From Zeus faber (lineage: Eukaryota; Chordata; Actinopteri; Zeiformes; Zeidae), in contig OY482865.1 in the NCBI GenBank assembly GCA_960531495.1, forward strand, positions 15,621,422 to 15,685,421: DNA of 64,000 nt. The letters run 5' to 3'. Both the position numbers and the translations under genes were made by a program. This document shows positions 23,501-34,554 of the stretch, one piece after another (within the stretch, counting starts at the first letter, position 1; every line of letters begins with the position of its first letter). Below the pieces are notes generated by a model. That model did no database searches. It was given only the letters and a program-made list of their open reading frames with translations, and was not told the origin of the DNA.

Positions 23501-25289
23501 TCCCAGTCGCTGCCGCACGCTGGTTCCAGATCGCCGCCGCTCAGCTTTATTCCGCGGTTCATAACGCGAGGCAACCCGCTTGTACAGCCTTTATAGAGGC
23601 CGGCCGTAAATGTCAAGTCTACCGTAGTTAAACGGGCGACGGAGGCATCCGGCGCGCTCCTCCACTCTCGCATTTCTCACCGATGGTCTCAATAAAGCCT
23701 CGGCCGGGGAGGCGCGGGAGGCGGTTTTTGTAAATGTCGTGCGGGCTGAGCCGCGGAGTTGATGTGAAGACTTGACGGATCGAGCCTGGCGGAAACCGCG
23801 TCCTTCCGATGCAGAGATAAAGCTTCTGTTTGGCTGTTGCCGAGGAATGTGCTCAGAAGGATCAACATCAAAATCAGATGGACGGCGGTAGACGCTCTGC
23901 GTGTCAAAGCTGTAAACTATACTTTGTATGGGTCGATGAATGCTGCACGTCCAAGCAATTTAAATGCTTGACCGTCTACTGTGCATTGAATTGTGAACAA
24001 ACATTGTAACGTTGAGAGAAGTACAGAAAAACATTTTCTTTTCTTTGCTAAACTCACCCTCACTAATGAATTTTAGTGAATATTATGAAATGAAATGAGT
24101 TTTGTTGTGTGATCGCAGTTTTGGGCAGCAAGGCTGAACATAGATATTATATTTGTTATATGTTATGTATGTTGTCCCGAAAACTGGATTTTACGCGAAA
24201 ACCGTCGGTCGAAACCCTTCCACAAAGTAACAGCCCTATAACAGCCCTATAACAGCCCTATAACAGCCCTATAACCACACTACACTGAGTGTACATGTTA
24301 CCAAGGAGACGTGGGGTCGTGCGGAGACCAACTGGGGCACCCGGCTGAGCGTATGGGGAGGGCAGCCGACCGGTGACCCCCTGCCGACCTCACCGTCGGA
24401 GTCGACGCGCTTTGGAGCTCGGTAGCCACGGTGTCGCGCTCCATGCAGTTCGGTAATGACCGCGGCTCACCCAACACCGCGGAACAGCTTCTCCCGCCGC
24501 GCAGTCCTCCTGCCGTGTCTCACCCCCTAGGAGGGAACACAAGCTCCCATGGGGGTCGAAGGGAAGTAGAGCAAAGACGATCGCCTGCACGATTGAGAGT
24601 CTTCCATTGTGTTTTTCTGTACCTGTACCTGGATCTTTCGTTTCAGAGTTTTACGTACCTAGGCTGTGTATTGACAGTACAACTTTGACGACGCGACCAG
24701 TTAAAGTAGGATTACCAATTAGGCATGTAGGAATTCAGTATAACATAAAGTATGCAGGGAAGGAACTGTTAAGGCTGGAGGGTGGTTATGCATGTAAACT
24801 GGTGTCGTACAGCACCGACCGCCTTGTGGGTCTGAGTTTCCCGCGTTCTTCATTCTTCTTCCAGCGTCAATATGTCTTCCTCCTCACGGCCCACGCGGCC
24901 CTCACCCAATGTCAATATACTGCAGTAGTCCAACTGAAATAGGACAAGCACACTTTTTGTGGCCATCCTTCGCCCTTCGAAATGGATTGGATGATTGGAA
25001 TGGATTTGTTTTTGAAGACTTGCCCGGCGACGGTAGCAGTGGAGGTTTGACCTTTGACCTTACATCCCGATGCACGATGTCCTAACATGATGGCGGCAGA
25101 AGCAGACGCGGGTACGCCATATATTTCACTGAGGAGTCTTTGGAAAGCATGTTTTTCATCAAATTCAATCATATGGTGTATATGGACATTAAAAAAATCC
25201 AAGGGAAAGACAGTCTCCACTGTGAATGACGTAAAAGACCTCTGACCTCTTAAAGACGCACCAAGAGGGAATAATGGTTGTACAAGTCA
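20586..25289. other. intergenic between the convergent apaf1 and anks1b ends
   Basis: No recognisable gene. Several GC-rich patches occur (about 21580-21860, 22250-22620, 23490-23780, 24340-24560), along with a C homopolymer (about 23059-23081) and an 11-bp tandem repeat at 24229-24274. The GC-rich patches could be unmethylated regulatory DNA, but nothing in the sequence proves that. Confidence 0.5.
24229..24274 (+). repeat. 11-bp tandem repeat, four copies
   Basis: The unit AACAGCCCTAT is repeated four times without change, so it is recent or under replication-slippage turnover. Confidence 0.95.
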
Positions 25290-25293
25290 TGTT

Positions 25294-25299
25294 TTTATT
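25294..25299 (-). promoter_or_regulatory. candidate anks1b polyadenylation signal
   Basis: AATAAA on the minus strand, 2.74 kb after the anks1b stop. A second hexamer lies at 25477-25482. Without transcript data the choice between them is open. Confidence 0.4.
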
Positions 25300-26079
25300 C
25301 TGTGTGCTTTACAAGGATATAAATAATGGCCCAAATTACAAAAATCTGTGTGCTGGAAGCCCAAGCCTATTTACATTAGTTAATCAGCAGTGATGTCACC
25401 AAAGTAACTCCGGTTGCGCATTGAATCCAAAATACAATCCCTACAATCCACAAATACGCGTTTTCCACCTCCAACTTTTATTTTGGTACCTTGTTTCCAG
25501 TGCTATATACTGCATTGTTTTTTTTCTTCTTTTACACATATGAACAAATGAGTTGGCAAAATATATATTTACATTTTATAGCTGGATAACATCTCATCCA
25601 AATAATACAGTAACGCTGCTTTTAAAATATTACATCTGCTAGCGAGATAAGAGCGGAGCCCCATGAGACAAGGATGGAGGGCGGACCCTGACGTGAGCCG
25701 CCCGGGGACATTCACTCTCTGAAATAGAACTGGACTCATTTATTTTCACACTTATTGTTTTTAAAGGACGGCGATCGTTCTCAAACCCAACGTTTTTCAC
25801 CTCAGCATACCCTAGAAAAATAATGTAACATTAAGACAACAGTCGACAAGAATTGCACAAGAATAATCATAATCATCATGGGAATATAATACTCTCATAT
25901 TAAACATTAAAATGTCGGGCAATACTAGGATACTTGTTTTTTTAATTTTTTTCTTCTTGTTTAACCATCGGATGCCTTTTTAAAACGACGCCGCTTTTCA
26001 ATCGGGGAGAAACCCGCCGCATCCTGGGCGGGCTGCGGCCGCTCCAATCACATTAGTTTGCTTTGTGCATATATCTCCG

Positions 26080-26111
26080 GAGAGAGAGAGAGAGGGAGAG
26101 AGAGAGAGAGG

Positions 26112-26155
<44 letters not shown>

Positions 26156-26165
26156 AGAGAGAGAA
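26080..26165 (+). repeat. GA microsatellite
   Basis: Homopurine GA tract with GGG and AAA interruptions. Confidence 0.95.
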
Positions 26166-26397
26166 AGTATTCCATGCCCATTCCAATAAAGACGTGCCCA
26201 GCCCAATGTCTTTTAGCCCTGCCGGCCCCCACAAACGGGCTCTGGGCGACCATCGTCCTTTTCGTAAAAGCCCAAAGTTCACAGGTCCGTGTCTCCGACT
26301 GGGGCCACATTAAAATAAGATCCTGCCGTAGTCCGCTGAGAAATTGAGGCTGCTTTCAAAACGAGTACATTCAGAAGAAGAAGTCCTTTGATTAGCG

Positions 26398-26402
26398 TGT
26401 GA

Positions 26403-26433
<31 letters not shown>

Positions 26434-26483
26434 CGTGTGTTTGTGTGTGTGCGTGCGTGCGTGCGTGTGTGTGTGTGTGTGTG
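26398..26483 (+). repeat. GT/GC microsatellite
   Basis: GT tract with GCGT interruptions. On the anks1b sense strand it would be CA-rich RNA in the inferred 3'UTR, a typical hnRNP L-type target. Confidence 0.95.
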
Positions 26484-27935
26484 GGTGCGTGTTGGAGTCG
26501 TCCGTTGGTCCATTGTCAAGCCATGTCAAGCAGGGCTCTTGTGGATGATAAGATGTCATAAAATGTTTGTAGTCAACCTTAAACACTGTGGTTTCAGTCC
26601 TTTGAGAAAGTGAACGGCAGGGTAGTCCACTGGCGTCCGTTTTGCATTGTTTGAGTGACAAGGTCCGTGTTTAGGGCTGGCTACATTCTTTGCATTCCAC
26701 AGTAATAGACATGAGCATCCGGCATTGCCCTGCGAATGAGATGACATCACTTATCTAGAGAGCCCTCACACCCCGCCTCCGCACCGTCCACCCACTCCTC
26801 CACAAATCCATATTGGCCACCATGCGCCGCACAAGCCACAAGCTTTCACATACACCTTGATGTAGATTGAGATACCCTTTTTTTTTTTTTTTTTTTTTTT
26901 TTCCTCTAATGAATATTTCTGGCGCAGAAAAAGAAAAAAGAAAAAAAAAGCCATTTTTAAAATTCAATTTTCTTGAAATAAACTACTGAAACTGTATAAA
27001 TACATTTGTGATAAAAAATAAGAAGAAAAAAAAAAAAAAAAAAAAGAACGCTCGCTTTGGAAGATATGAAATCAAATGCGTCAGGGGTTAGTATCATGTA
27101 CGCCAAAGCCGCTAAATATTCCTTCCGAAAATAATTCATCAGAAAGAATCATAGAGAAAGTTAAAATAAAATACAAGATTGTCGCCTGTCGGATGAACCA
27201 GTTTCGACTCAAAAAAGTAAATCGTGTTGATTTTGCTCTCCTGAATTAGAAAAAATATTGGGGGAAAAAAGCGATATTCTGCACTTTCCTCCAGCTGTCC
27301 TGTTTGGATGCCATTCCAGGCTCAGTGTCGGCTCAACAGACACAAAAAGAATGACATAAAAAAAAAAAAAAAAAAAAAGAAAGCCACCGTGGCTCTTAGA
27401 GGCTAAAACGGGTTTCAAATCTCATTCAGGTCGTCGAGGCGGGAGTCAGACAAAGAGAAAAAGAGAAAAGTGCGGGAAGGAGGCTCAGCAGTTGGAGGAG
27501 AAAAAAGACAATAAAAAAAACAAAAAAACAAGGAGAGAGGCGGTAAAACAGGTGTAACCCCCCCACCCCCCCCGAAAAAAAGAAAGCAGGGGGAGTAAAC
27601 AGCGGAGCAGCTGACTGGTTGACCGACTGACCGACAGACAGGAAGTGGCAAAAACGGGGCGACCATTCCCCTCATGCGCCAGCCCTGCAGGCAGGAGGGT
27701 GGAGGGGGGCAGAAAAAGGACAGAAAGAAGAAAGAGAGAAAGAGCGAGAGAGGGAGAAAAGAGAGACGGCGCAGCGCCACATGTCGTCATGCAGTGGACA
27801 GGCTCGGCGATCACCGCGGGCGGGGCAGGATGTTCTGCGTCCGTCATATTTTTTGTATTTTCTTTTTTTTTTTGCGTTTAGTTTATTTCCTGCCGGTGAG
27901 GTGTCGCGGCGGCGTGCATCGCTCGTGCCCCCTCC

Positions 27936-27990
27936 GGGGCGAGGCGGGGCGGGGCGGGCGAGGCGGGGCAGGGTGGCGCCCGGCGCGGGG
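27936..27990. promoter_or_regulatory. GC-box cluster in the anks1b 3'UTR
   Basis: Several overlapping GGGGCGGGGC-type boxes (Sp1-like) in a CpG-rich patch just downstream of the anks1b stop codon. This is unusual for a 3'UTR. It may be a regulatory element or simply GC-rich UTR sequence. Confidence 0.35.
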
Positions 27991-28039
27991 CAATCTCCCA
28001 AAGGCACACACACACGGGAGTGGACAAGGCGGGCGAATG

Positions 28040-28153
28040 TTAGAAAATAGTGGTCTCGTACTTGGTGTTGACTCCTCTCTTGGCCTCCTGACCCGGCTCC
28101 ACTATCCACGGCACGTTGGCGTGGCCCTTCTGGTCCATGGACGGCTGCTCCAT
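28040..28153 (-). CDS. anks1b: anks1b exon, C-terminal tail with stop
   Basis: On the minus strand an acceptor (CTCTTCCTCCCTCCAG) opens 37 codons plus TAA. They run from MEQPSMDQKGHANVPWIVEP to a tail ending RGVNTKYETTIF. The WIVEPGQEAKRG...NTKYETTIF end is, as I recall it, diagnostic of ANKS1B (AIDA-1). ANKS1B is a scaffold with ankyrin repeats, two SAM domains and a PTB domain, found in the postsynaptic density and nucleus of neurons, and named for binding the APP intracellular domain. The first residues differ from the human form I remember (VQIDPSEQKTLAN), although KxxAN-PWIVEP aligns. The exon starts in phase 0, joining ...RKS of the exon at 34151. Its acceptor is 6.0 kb from that donor. 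Confidence 0.95.
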   Translation of the reverse strand: MEQPSMDQKGHANVPWIVEPGQEAKRGVNTKYETTIF

Positions 28154-29134
28154 CTGGAGGGAGGAAGAGAGGGGTCGGGGGAGAGGGGACAGAGGGAGGA
28201 CGAAAGAGAGGTTTAACCGCTGCAAAGAGAGAGCGGAAGGAAGATCCAGGCCGTGGTGAGCAATGTGGTGAGATGCAGCGCTGGAAGAAGTGGGGAAGGA
28301 CAAATGCATCAACTACGTCACCCGCTCTTCCTGCTTTAACCTACTTAGTTAAATTGATATTGTGTGTTTTACACTAGTTTAAATAATTGGGCCATTGTAC
28401 TATTTTGATACATTAGTAATAACATTGTAATAACTTAGTAATAAAATGGTAATAATTCACGCATAACATTATAACTTTGAAATAACTTAGTAAAAACATT
28501 CTAATAACAACATTTTAATTACTTAGTAATGACATTGTTCTAACTTAGACCAACTAATCCATTGTTTTCCACATCCGTATTATTGTCTTATTAATACAAT
28601 TTATTCGGATCATCTGTACAGCCAATGCTGAATACCATAATGCCACTTAGCCCCTGTCATTGCCTTGGAATATACAGTATGTGCATAGAACACATTTTGT
28701 ATATTCTGCATATTTTTCTCAATTTGTTTTTCTTTTAATTTCCTTTTTGTTCATTTTTAGACTGTTAGGTCTTTTCTTATGATAATACACCCGTGCCCCA
28801 ACCCTTAACAAGACAAACTTGTAAATTAAAGTGAACTTGGCCCAGTAAACAGATTATGATTATTTTTCTATATTCCACTGTTACAGGGTCTACAAAAAAA
28901 AAAAAAGACATTTGTTGGTACTCACACAGGCGGTCTTTCCATTTGGCATAGTTAGACAATTGCCTGGAGCCTTGTGCACCAGCGGGCCTCTTGAATTTGT
29001 GTGGATTTTCTTTATTTATTTTAAAAAAAAAATCATAAAATCTCAGTTTTAGACAAAAGTCTACAAGTGGCACAGTTTCAAGTTCAGATGTTTCCATTCA
29101 TGGTGCAAACAGATAAGTTGGTGCACGACAACTA

Positions 29135-29345
29135 CTGGAGGACTCGAGGGTTCAACGCCTGGTGAGCTTTTGAAAGCCGGCAACACAAGTGCTCATTTAA
29201 AAGCGCCGGGAGTCGACGGCCGAGTGTGAAGGTGACCGGGCGGCGTGATGCTTCAGGCGCCGCCTTCCAGCGCTGCCGACACAGGCTTACGTCCTGATTT
29301 TTCCATCCGGGTCCTGTGCCTTGAATCAAATGATTTGGACGGCAA
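29135..29345 (-). repeat. unrecognised repeat family, inverted copy
   Basis: Read on the minus strand this contains GGTCACCTTCAC, then GGCGCTTTTAAATGAGCACT, TTGCCGGCTTTCAAAAGCTC and GAACCCTCGAGTCCTCC. The same order is found in the plus-strand copy at 31450-31680. The neighbouring segment CATTTGATTCAAGGCACAGG also recurs there, but on the other side, as if both were cut from a tandem array. Confidence 0.7.
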
Positions 29346-29466
29346 AACCAACCTTCATTACACGCAGCGAGGGAAAGAGTTAAGTCTTTGGATGAGAACT
29401 TGTTTTATGCCGGATGATGATTTAAAAAAAAAACCCAAGTGCGTGTTTTAAAGCAACCTGAGGACC

Positions 29467-29489
29467 GGGGCTGAGGGTGAGGGTGAGGG
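29467..29489 (+). other. predicted G-quadruplex
   Basis: GGGG then three GGG runs with loops of 4, 3 and 3 nt (a GAGGGT tandem). This fits the standard four-run rule for an intramolecular quadruplex on the plus strand, the template strand for anks1b. Confidence 0.6.
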
Positions 29490-29864
29490 TGACGCTGTTG
29501 TGTCCGTGGATGTTGGGTGGCGGTCAGTTCGACACCGCGAGCGCCGCTATGGTAGGTCTGGGTATATCCTAGTATTCCCAGCCTCTGGGACTGATGACGC
29601 TAGGAGGTTTACTGACAGAAAGCCATGTGCAGCTGGAGCTTTGGAGTACCTCAAAAGAGACAATTGTAATGATGACGGGGATAGTGTCTCGTAGGAGAAA
29701 ACGCCGCTAGGTACCCCTGTCGGAAAACCCACAAGCCTCATTGTTCCTGCTGCCAGTCCCCCCCCAGACCCACTGCAGCGGGATTTGTTGTTGCCATCCA
29801 GCGACCGGGCCGGAGTCAAACCGGCCGCTGCCCAACGTCCATGGATGTGTTCCGGGTGCGCAGT

Positions 29865-30330
29865 TACAACGCCGTCACGCCACTGGGTCACTTCCGTCTC
29901 CGGTCGCTTTTAGTGTTGTCGCCCGGCATCAAACTCAGACTTATGTCTTTGCGCCACTGCGTCCAGCGATGGTTGGAAGCGCGAAAATCAGGTTTGGAAC
30001 CTGTGAGGGAAGCATCCGAACGGCTTTTACCACTTTCTTCTTTTGGCACTTTTTAAACGTGCTCATGCGTTGCCGGCTTTCGACGGAACCACGCGCATCG
30101 AACGCTTGAGTCCCTCTCTTTGCGGACGTGGATGGAAAACTCAGGGATTGAACTTTTGACGGCAGCGTCGGCACCATCACGGCCCCTTCAGGCTTGGCCG
30201 TGGTCTCCGGGCTCTTTTAAACACACCTTTGGGATGCCGCCTTTCCAAAGCTCTATCAGCGTCCAACCCTCAAGTACTCCGACAGCGACTTATATCTTTG
30301 AGCCGCGGAAACTCAGCGACTGACGTTTGG
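29865..30330 (+). repeat. unrecognised repeat family, three degenerate units in tandem
   Basis: Three related units follow each other: TCTCCGGTCGCTTTTA near 29898, GGCACTTTTTAAACGTGCTC with TTGCCGGCTTTCGACGGAAC near 30041, and TCTCCGGGCTCTTTTAAACA with CAACCCTCAAGTACTCC near 30209. Each is followed by ATCTTTG/CTCTTTGC. They are clearly related to the copies at 29135-29345 and 31450-31680 but more diverged. Confidence 0.6.
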
Positions 30331-31439
30331 GACCTCGGAGCTCTGGGCTCTTTTTCCTTCCGGATTGCAGTCTCAGTTCATCCTCAGTGAGTCGCTGCAG
30401 TTAGAGTTCGCAAACAAAACGAGCAAATGACTCTTCTGCTGGAGTGGCTCCAGACTCCTGGGTCATTTAATATAGAATTTAATCATCTTAATCATAATTT
30501 GGTCCCATTATCTTCCTAGAATTGAAAGCGGACAGCGTTTGAATGGTTCAGTTAGAGTTCTCATTTAGCTTTGCTCCCTGAAAGGAGCTCCCTCTAAATA
30601 GTTGTTGTACACTAGCCATGCTTGCATGAAGGGAGGTGGAGAAGGGCCCCCCATCGGTCCTGCCTGGGGCCTGCAAAATGTTAAATAGAAATACTACCTT
30701 GTGCATCCATGTCAGATCCTGTACTTTCAAAATTTCAGGTGTTTAAAAAAACCCAAAAACCCTCTGAACCCAAACCCGCAAGGCCAGGTGGTTTCGTTGC
30801 TAGGGACTCCCCCCGCCCCCCCCCCCCAATTTATTGGTTTATTCTCAGATTGGCTCGAAGATAAGAGAGGGGGAGCGGGCAATCCAGACTGTGAACACGA
30901 CTCCTTCTCGCTCCCTCACTCCTTCTCTCTTTTGCTCCCTCTCTCTCTCGCTCTGTTTCCTGTTTTTCTTTTCTCCTCCCTCTCCCGCTCGCTTGTCAGC
31001 TTTTGCATTGTCTGTTGCCGCGCCGATGTCGCGCGAGCCAATGGCTCAGTGCTGAGGTGGAGGGTGGTTCAATTCAGCTCTTACTTCATACAGTAGGGGC
31101 CGTTTTAGTCGACCGACCCCCTCCACCCGGAAACACAAGCGTGCGTTGAAACGCGCCCGGAGACCCGGGATGAGTGTGCAGGCAACCCGATGGCCCGATG
31201 ATGACATCGCACCTAGAACACATCCACTCCACTTGAAGCACCTCAGAACCCACGGTTGTAGAAATAAAGAAGTTATACCCCTTTTGTCATTTTGATGTCG
31301 TGCACGTTTGTTTTATGAAGAATCGCCGATAAAAATTGCGTTCAAAGCCGTAGTATTGCTGGTCGTTGCGATTACTGGGGTCGGAGAGGGAGTCGAGCCA
31401 GCCGGCTGCCCGGCCAACACCTGCGGGCTTGTTCTGGGC

Positions 31440-31680
31440 GGGCGGTCACAACACCGTCACTCCACCGGGGTCACCTTCACGTCCAGCCCTGATCTCCGGG
31501 CGCTTTTAAACGGGCACTGGTGTTTGCCGGCTTTCAAAAGCTCACTGGGATCCGAACCCTCAAGTCCTCCAACATTGAAGACCGCATCCGACAGCTTATC
31601 TCTTTGCACTCTAATAGTATAACAAAGGTTGGTGTGTGTCCTCCAATCATTTGATTCAAGGAACAGGACTCGGTAAAGAA
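31440..31680 (+). repeat. unrecognised repeat family, direct copy
   Basis: Contains GGTCACCTTCAC, TCTCCGGGCGCTTTTAAACG, TTGCCGGCTTTCAAAAGCTC, CGAACCCTCAAGTCCTCC, TTATCTCTTTGCACTC and CATTTGATTCAAGGAACAGG. It is the best-preserved plus-strand unit. Read on the other strand, GGGTTCGGATCC resembles a Pol III B box, so a SINE origin is possible but unproven. Confidence 0.7.
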
Positions 31681-32005
31681 ACACTGCACTTGAACCTGTG
31701 ACAGTTCTTAAGAAAATAAATAAATAAATAAATCCACATGAATTCAAAAGGCCCCCTAGCGAGCAAGGCCACTGCCTAACTGTGCCATATGGGAAGACCG
31801 CCTGTGCATACACACACACGCACGCACGCACACACGCACACATATACACACACACACAATGTGATTTTCACAGCTTGAGCTCCAGCCTCTGTGACACTTG
31901 CCCCGAAGTCTTCATCACTTCATCGCTGCGCTGCTAACCTGTGGCTTTATACCGGATTAGGGGGATACAGACGCTAACTAATGATGTGTACCACACACTT
32001 GGATA

Positions 32006-32008
<3 letters not shown>

Positions 32009-32082
<74 letters not shown>
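32009..32082 (+). repeat. CA microsatellite, about 37 units
   Basis: Uninterrupted CA tract inside the last anks1b intron. Confidence 0.97.
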
Positions 32083-32083
<1 letters not shown>

Positions 32084-32149
32084 CTGAATTGGCCTGAAGA
32101 CAAACAGAAGGAACAGAGGAGGAAAAGGTGTGGAGGACCTGTGTCCGAG

Positions 32150-33330
32150 CAGTGGGTGGGTGATGGACGGGTCGAGGGGGAGAGAGAGGAGGAGGAGGAG
32201 GAGGAGGGTGGAGAGGAGGCCGGTGGGGGGTGAACGTGTGGCCCAGCGACCAACGGCTACAGGGGGGCACGACCACCTACAGGGGGGGAGGGGGCAGAGG
32301 GTCAAAGTCTCCACGGCAACGGCGCCGGAAATAACACATCCCCGGCCGGGGAGCCCAGCGCTGCCGGCAACAGCGCCGCCATGGCGACGGCGGCGCCATG
32401 GCAACAGGGGCGAGGATGCACCGCGTGCCAGTTTCCCGACCGCCGCCATGGCAGCGGCATGCGGTGGAGTCATTGGCTGCTTTTTTTTCTAAGGCTCGCA
32501 ACGACGGCGAGAAAGCCATCCGCCATCCGCCATCCGAAACAGCACTTCACAATTTCACGCCGAAGTGATGCCAGAGCCGCCTAATTAAGGTTTTAATTAA
32601 CGGCAGCACAGCACCAACGCTGCAAGGCGGCCATGTTGGAGCTACGTAGAACCCCCCCCCCTTAAAATAAAAAAACAACTTGCATGCCAAACGCATTTCT
32701 CCCACAGCCCCACACAAACTCACACCCATGTGGTTGCATTACAATGAACCATGATGCAGTGGAGGCAGTCAGACGGCTCCCTGCTGTTTTCCAGCGTCCA
32801 AGGCGCTGCAGCAGGATCTCCGCAGGCAGGTGGGGAGGAATATTAAGTACGAAGCTCCAGCGGCGGCGGCGGCCACAAACCATTAACCACACACATTAAC
32901 CGCACACGCAACGATGGAGGGGAGGGCGGGGATTAATGGTTAAGGGAACTGGAGCCGACTCAGCAGATTGTGCACGCGCGCGACATCATCCGTCATCATC
33001 TCGGTTCGCACGCGACCGCGCTCACACACTAGCACGCGTGCAGCACTTGCTGCGCGCTGTACTTAGCTCTGTCTCTATGTCGCCTTTCACTCCATCTATC
33101 TTTAGAGAGTGTGTCCATTCCATTCTTCCAAGGCCACTGAGAGGGACCGCCTCCCCTTTACTTACAACACGGGGTGGACAGGACAGTATGCGGTCTGGGG
33201 CCGCCGCCACACGGACGCACAAGCGGCTTGTCGTAACGCGATCCTGCACCGAGCTTTAAGCTGCGTGCCGACGTAGGAAGTGTGGGAGCGCGCTCGGGAC
33301 GGGGTAAAAAAAAAAAACGAGCCTGGATGC
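32150..33330. other. CpG-rich intronic patch
   Basis: Dense CpG with GGA repeats, G-runs (about 32276-32295) and several GCCATGGCAAC/CCATGGCGAC palindromic motifs (32330-32460) similar to RFX X-box half sites, then CGCGCG motifs near 32975-33060. It could be an enhancer or internal promoter. There is no ORF or splice signal I would defend. Confidence 0.35.
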
Positions 33331-33484
33331 TTCCAAATTCCGTCGGCGGATAAAAAGAGCGCGCTGCGTGCTGCGGGTTTGGGGGAAATACATTTATAGA
33401 CAAACAAAGAACTCGCACGTACTGTACACACTGTGCACTCATTTCCCCGTCTCCCTCATCCTCCCCTCCCCACATTTAAGTCCC

Positions 33485-33532
<48 letters not shown>

Positions 33533-34150
33533 CATATCTGCCCACACACACTAAATCCACAAGCAAGATAATAGATATTATATATATTATATATATATAA
33601 CGAACGACAATGCTTAGTCAAGTCGTGAAGTCACTTCCCGGTGCACGCGGCACTTCAATCCACTAACAGAACATTCTTGGGATTTGAGCACAAACACCTC
33701 AACGGAGCAGGTCCGAAAGAAGGGGGGCGAGGGGATGGAGGTGATGGAAAATGGAGATGAGAGGATGACAGAGTTGAGAATGAGATGAGATGAGAGATGG
33801 AGCTTAAAATCCACCTTAAAGCCAGAGTTCGTTTGTACCTTGTGAGGTTCGGAAAAACGTACGTCCTTATTTGACATTGAACAGTTGGAGTCTATGTTGA
33901 GAAGAGGGATGAGCTTGTCAGATGGGCTGAAGTTCCCTAAAAACCTATTTTCTTTTTCATTGTAAAGTGCCAATTTGTGCAAAATTTGTTTTCCTTTCTA
34001 AACCTCCATGGGGGCCAATTCAGTTTGGAACGACACCCTTGGAAGCGGGAGTCGCAGATGTGTAGATTTGTTAGTTTTTTTTCTCCTCTGGTTTTTATTA
34101 AAGGATGGATTTCTCCAGCTCCGGTGGGGGTTTGGGGGGGGGATGCTCAC

Positions 34151-34318
34151 AGATTTGCGGATGTTGACGCGGGGCTTGGGCACGGGCTTGCTGGGCTTGC
34201 TGTCGAAGCTCTCGGGCAGCGTGGAGGATCCGTGGCCCGTCTTGCGCGCCTGCAGGGCCAGCTGGTAGGCCACCTCGAAGGCCTGGCCCAGCGTCAGGAT
34301 GATCTCGTATGCCAGGTT
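34151..34318 (-). CDS. anks1b: anks1b exon, C-terminal helix of the PTB domain plus linker
   Basis: 56 codons, opened by an acceptor ending CGCCCAG and closed by a GTGAGC donor. The first 24 residues ([20 protein letters not shown]...) are the long amphipathic C-terminal helix that closes the PTB fold. After [16 protein letters not shown] comes a basic, proline-rich linker [16 protein letters not shown]. The exon is 168 nt and phase 0 at both ends. The human protein has the same order with small differences. Its acceptor lies only 98 nt from the donor of the previous exon. Confidence 0.96.
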
Positions 34319-34416
34319 CTGGGCGGAGGGAGGGGGTCAAAAAAACAGACGGGTCAAAACCGCGGCCTACGCGTCCTCGCGTCGTGCGCGCGCGCGCGCG
34401 AAAACCGCATACTGAC
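34319..34416 (-). other. 98-nt anks1b intron with alternating CG tract
   Basis: A very short intron whose 5' part (sense strand) contains an uninterrupted alternating GC tract (about 34384-34400 on the plus strand). Donor GTCAGT, acceptor ...CCGCCCAG. Alternating CG is the classical Z-DNA former. Confidence 0.8.
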
Positions 34417-34554
34417 CACGTCGAAGGCGGTGAAGACGTGGCAGTAGTGGTGGCTGGACTTGAGGTCTTTGGTGATGTAGGCGAAGGTGGACAGGTCGTC
34501 CGGGTCCTGGGCCGCGCACGAGATGTTACGGATCTCGTGCTCTGCTATGATGTT
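34417..34554 (-). CDS. anks1b: anks1b exon, PTB core beta strands
   Basis: 46 codons: [20 protein letters not shown], then [10 protein letters not shown], then [12 protein letters not shown]. This is the most conserved part of the PTB/PID fold: the H-x-I-x-x-I-S-C-A-x-x-D pattern, the F-A-Y-I strand and the H-x-C-H-V-F strand, which together build the groove that binds NPxY-type peptides. The acceptor is CCTGCCGCAG and the donor GTCAGT. It is 138 nt, phase 0-0, and follows the exon at 35164 across an intron of about 0.6 kb. Confidence 0.97.

Larger units (their letters stand above)
25290..28039 (-). other. anks1b: anks1b 3'UTR (inferred)
   Basis: This is sequence downstream of the anks1b stop on the minus strand. 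It has no coding signal. Minus-strand AATAAA hexamers (TTTATT on the plus strand) occur at 25294-25299 and 25477-25482 and give plausible ends for a 3'UTR of about 2.5-2.75 kb. Inside are a GA tract (26080-26165), a GT tract (26398-26483), poly-T/poly-A runs (about 26878-26901, 27029-27043, 27360-27378) and a cluster of GC boxes (27936-27990). The transcript end is inferred. Confidence 0.45.
28154..34150 (-). other. anks1b last intron
   Basis: An intron of about 6 kb between the PTB-helix exon and the terminal exon. It contains AT-rich DNA with TAATAAC motifs (about 28400-28560), an unrecognised repeat family at 29.1-31.7 kb, a predicted G-quadruplex (29467-29489), a CA tract (32009-32082), a CpG-rich patch (about 32150-33330), a CA tract (33486-33530) and a TATATA patch (about 33575-33600). 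I recognise no nested gene. Confidence 0.7.

Noticed and set aside
29540-29600. Short similarity to the 3' end of 5S rRNA (CTGGGAATAC on the minus strand)
   Set aside because: Only about ten matching bases; no internal promoter boxes or further 5S sequence. Not enough for a 5S gene or 5S-derived SINE.
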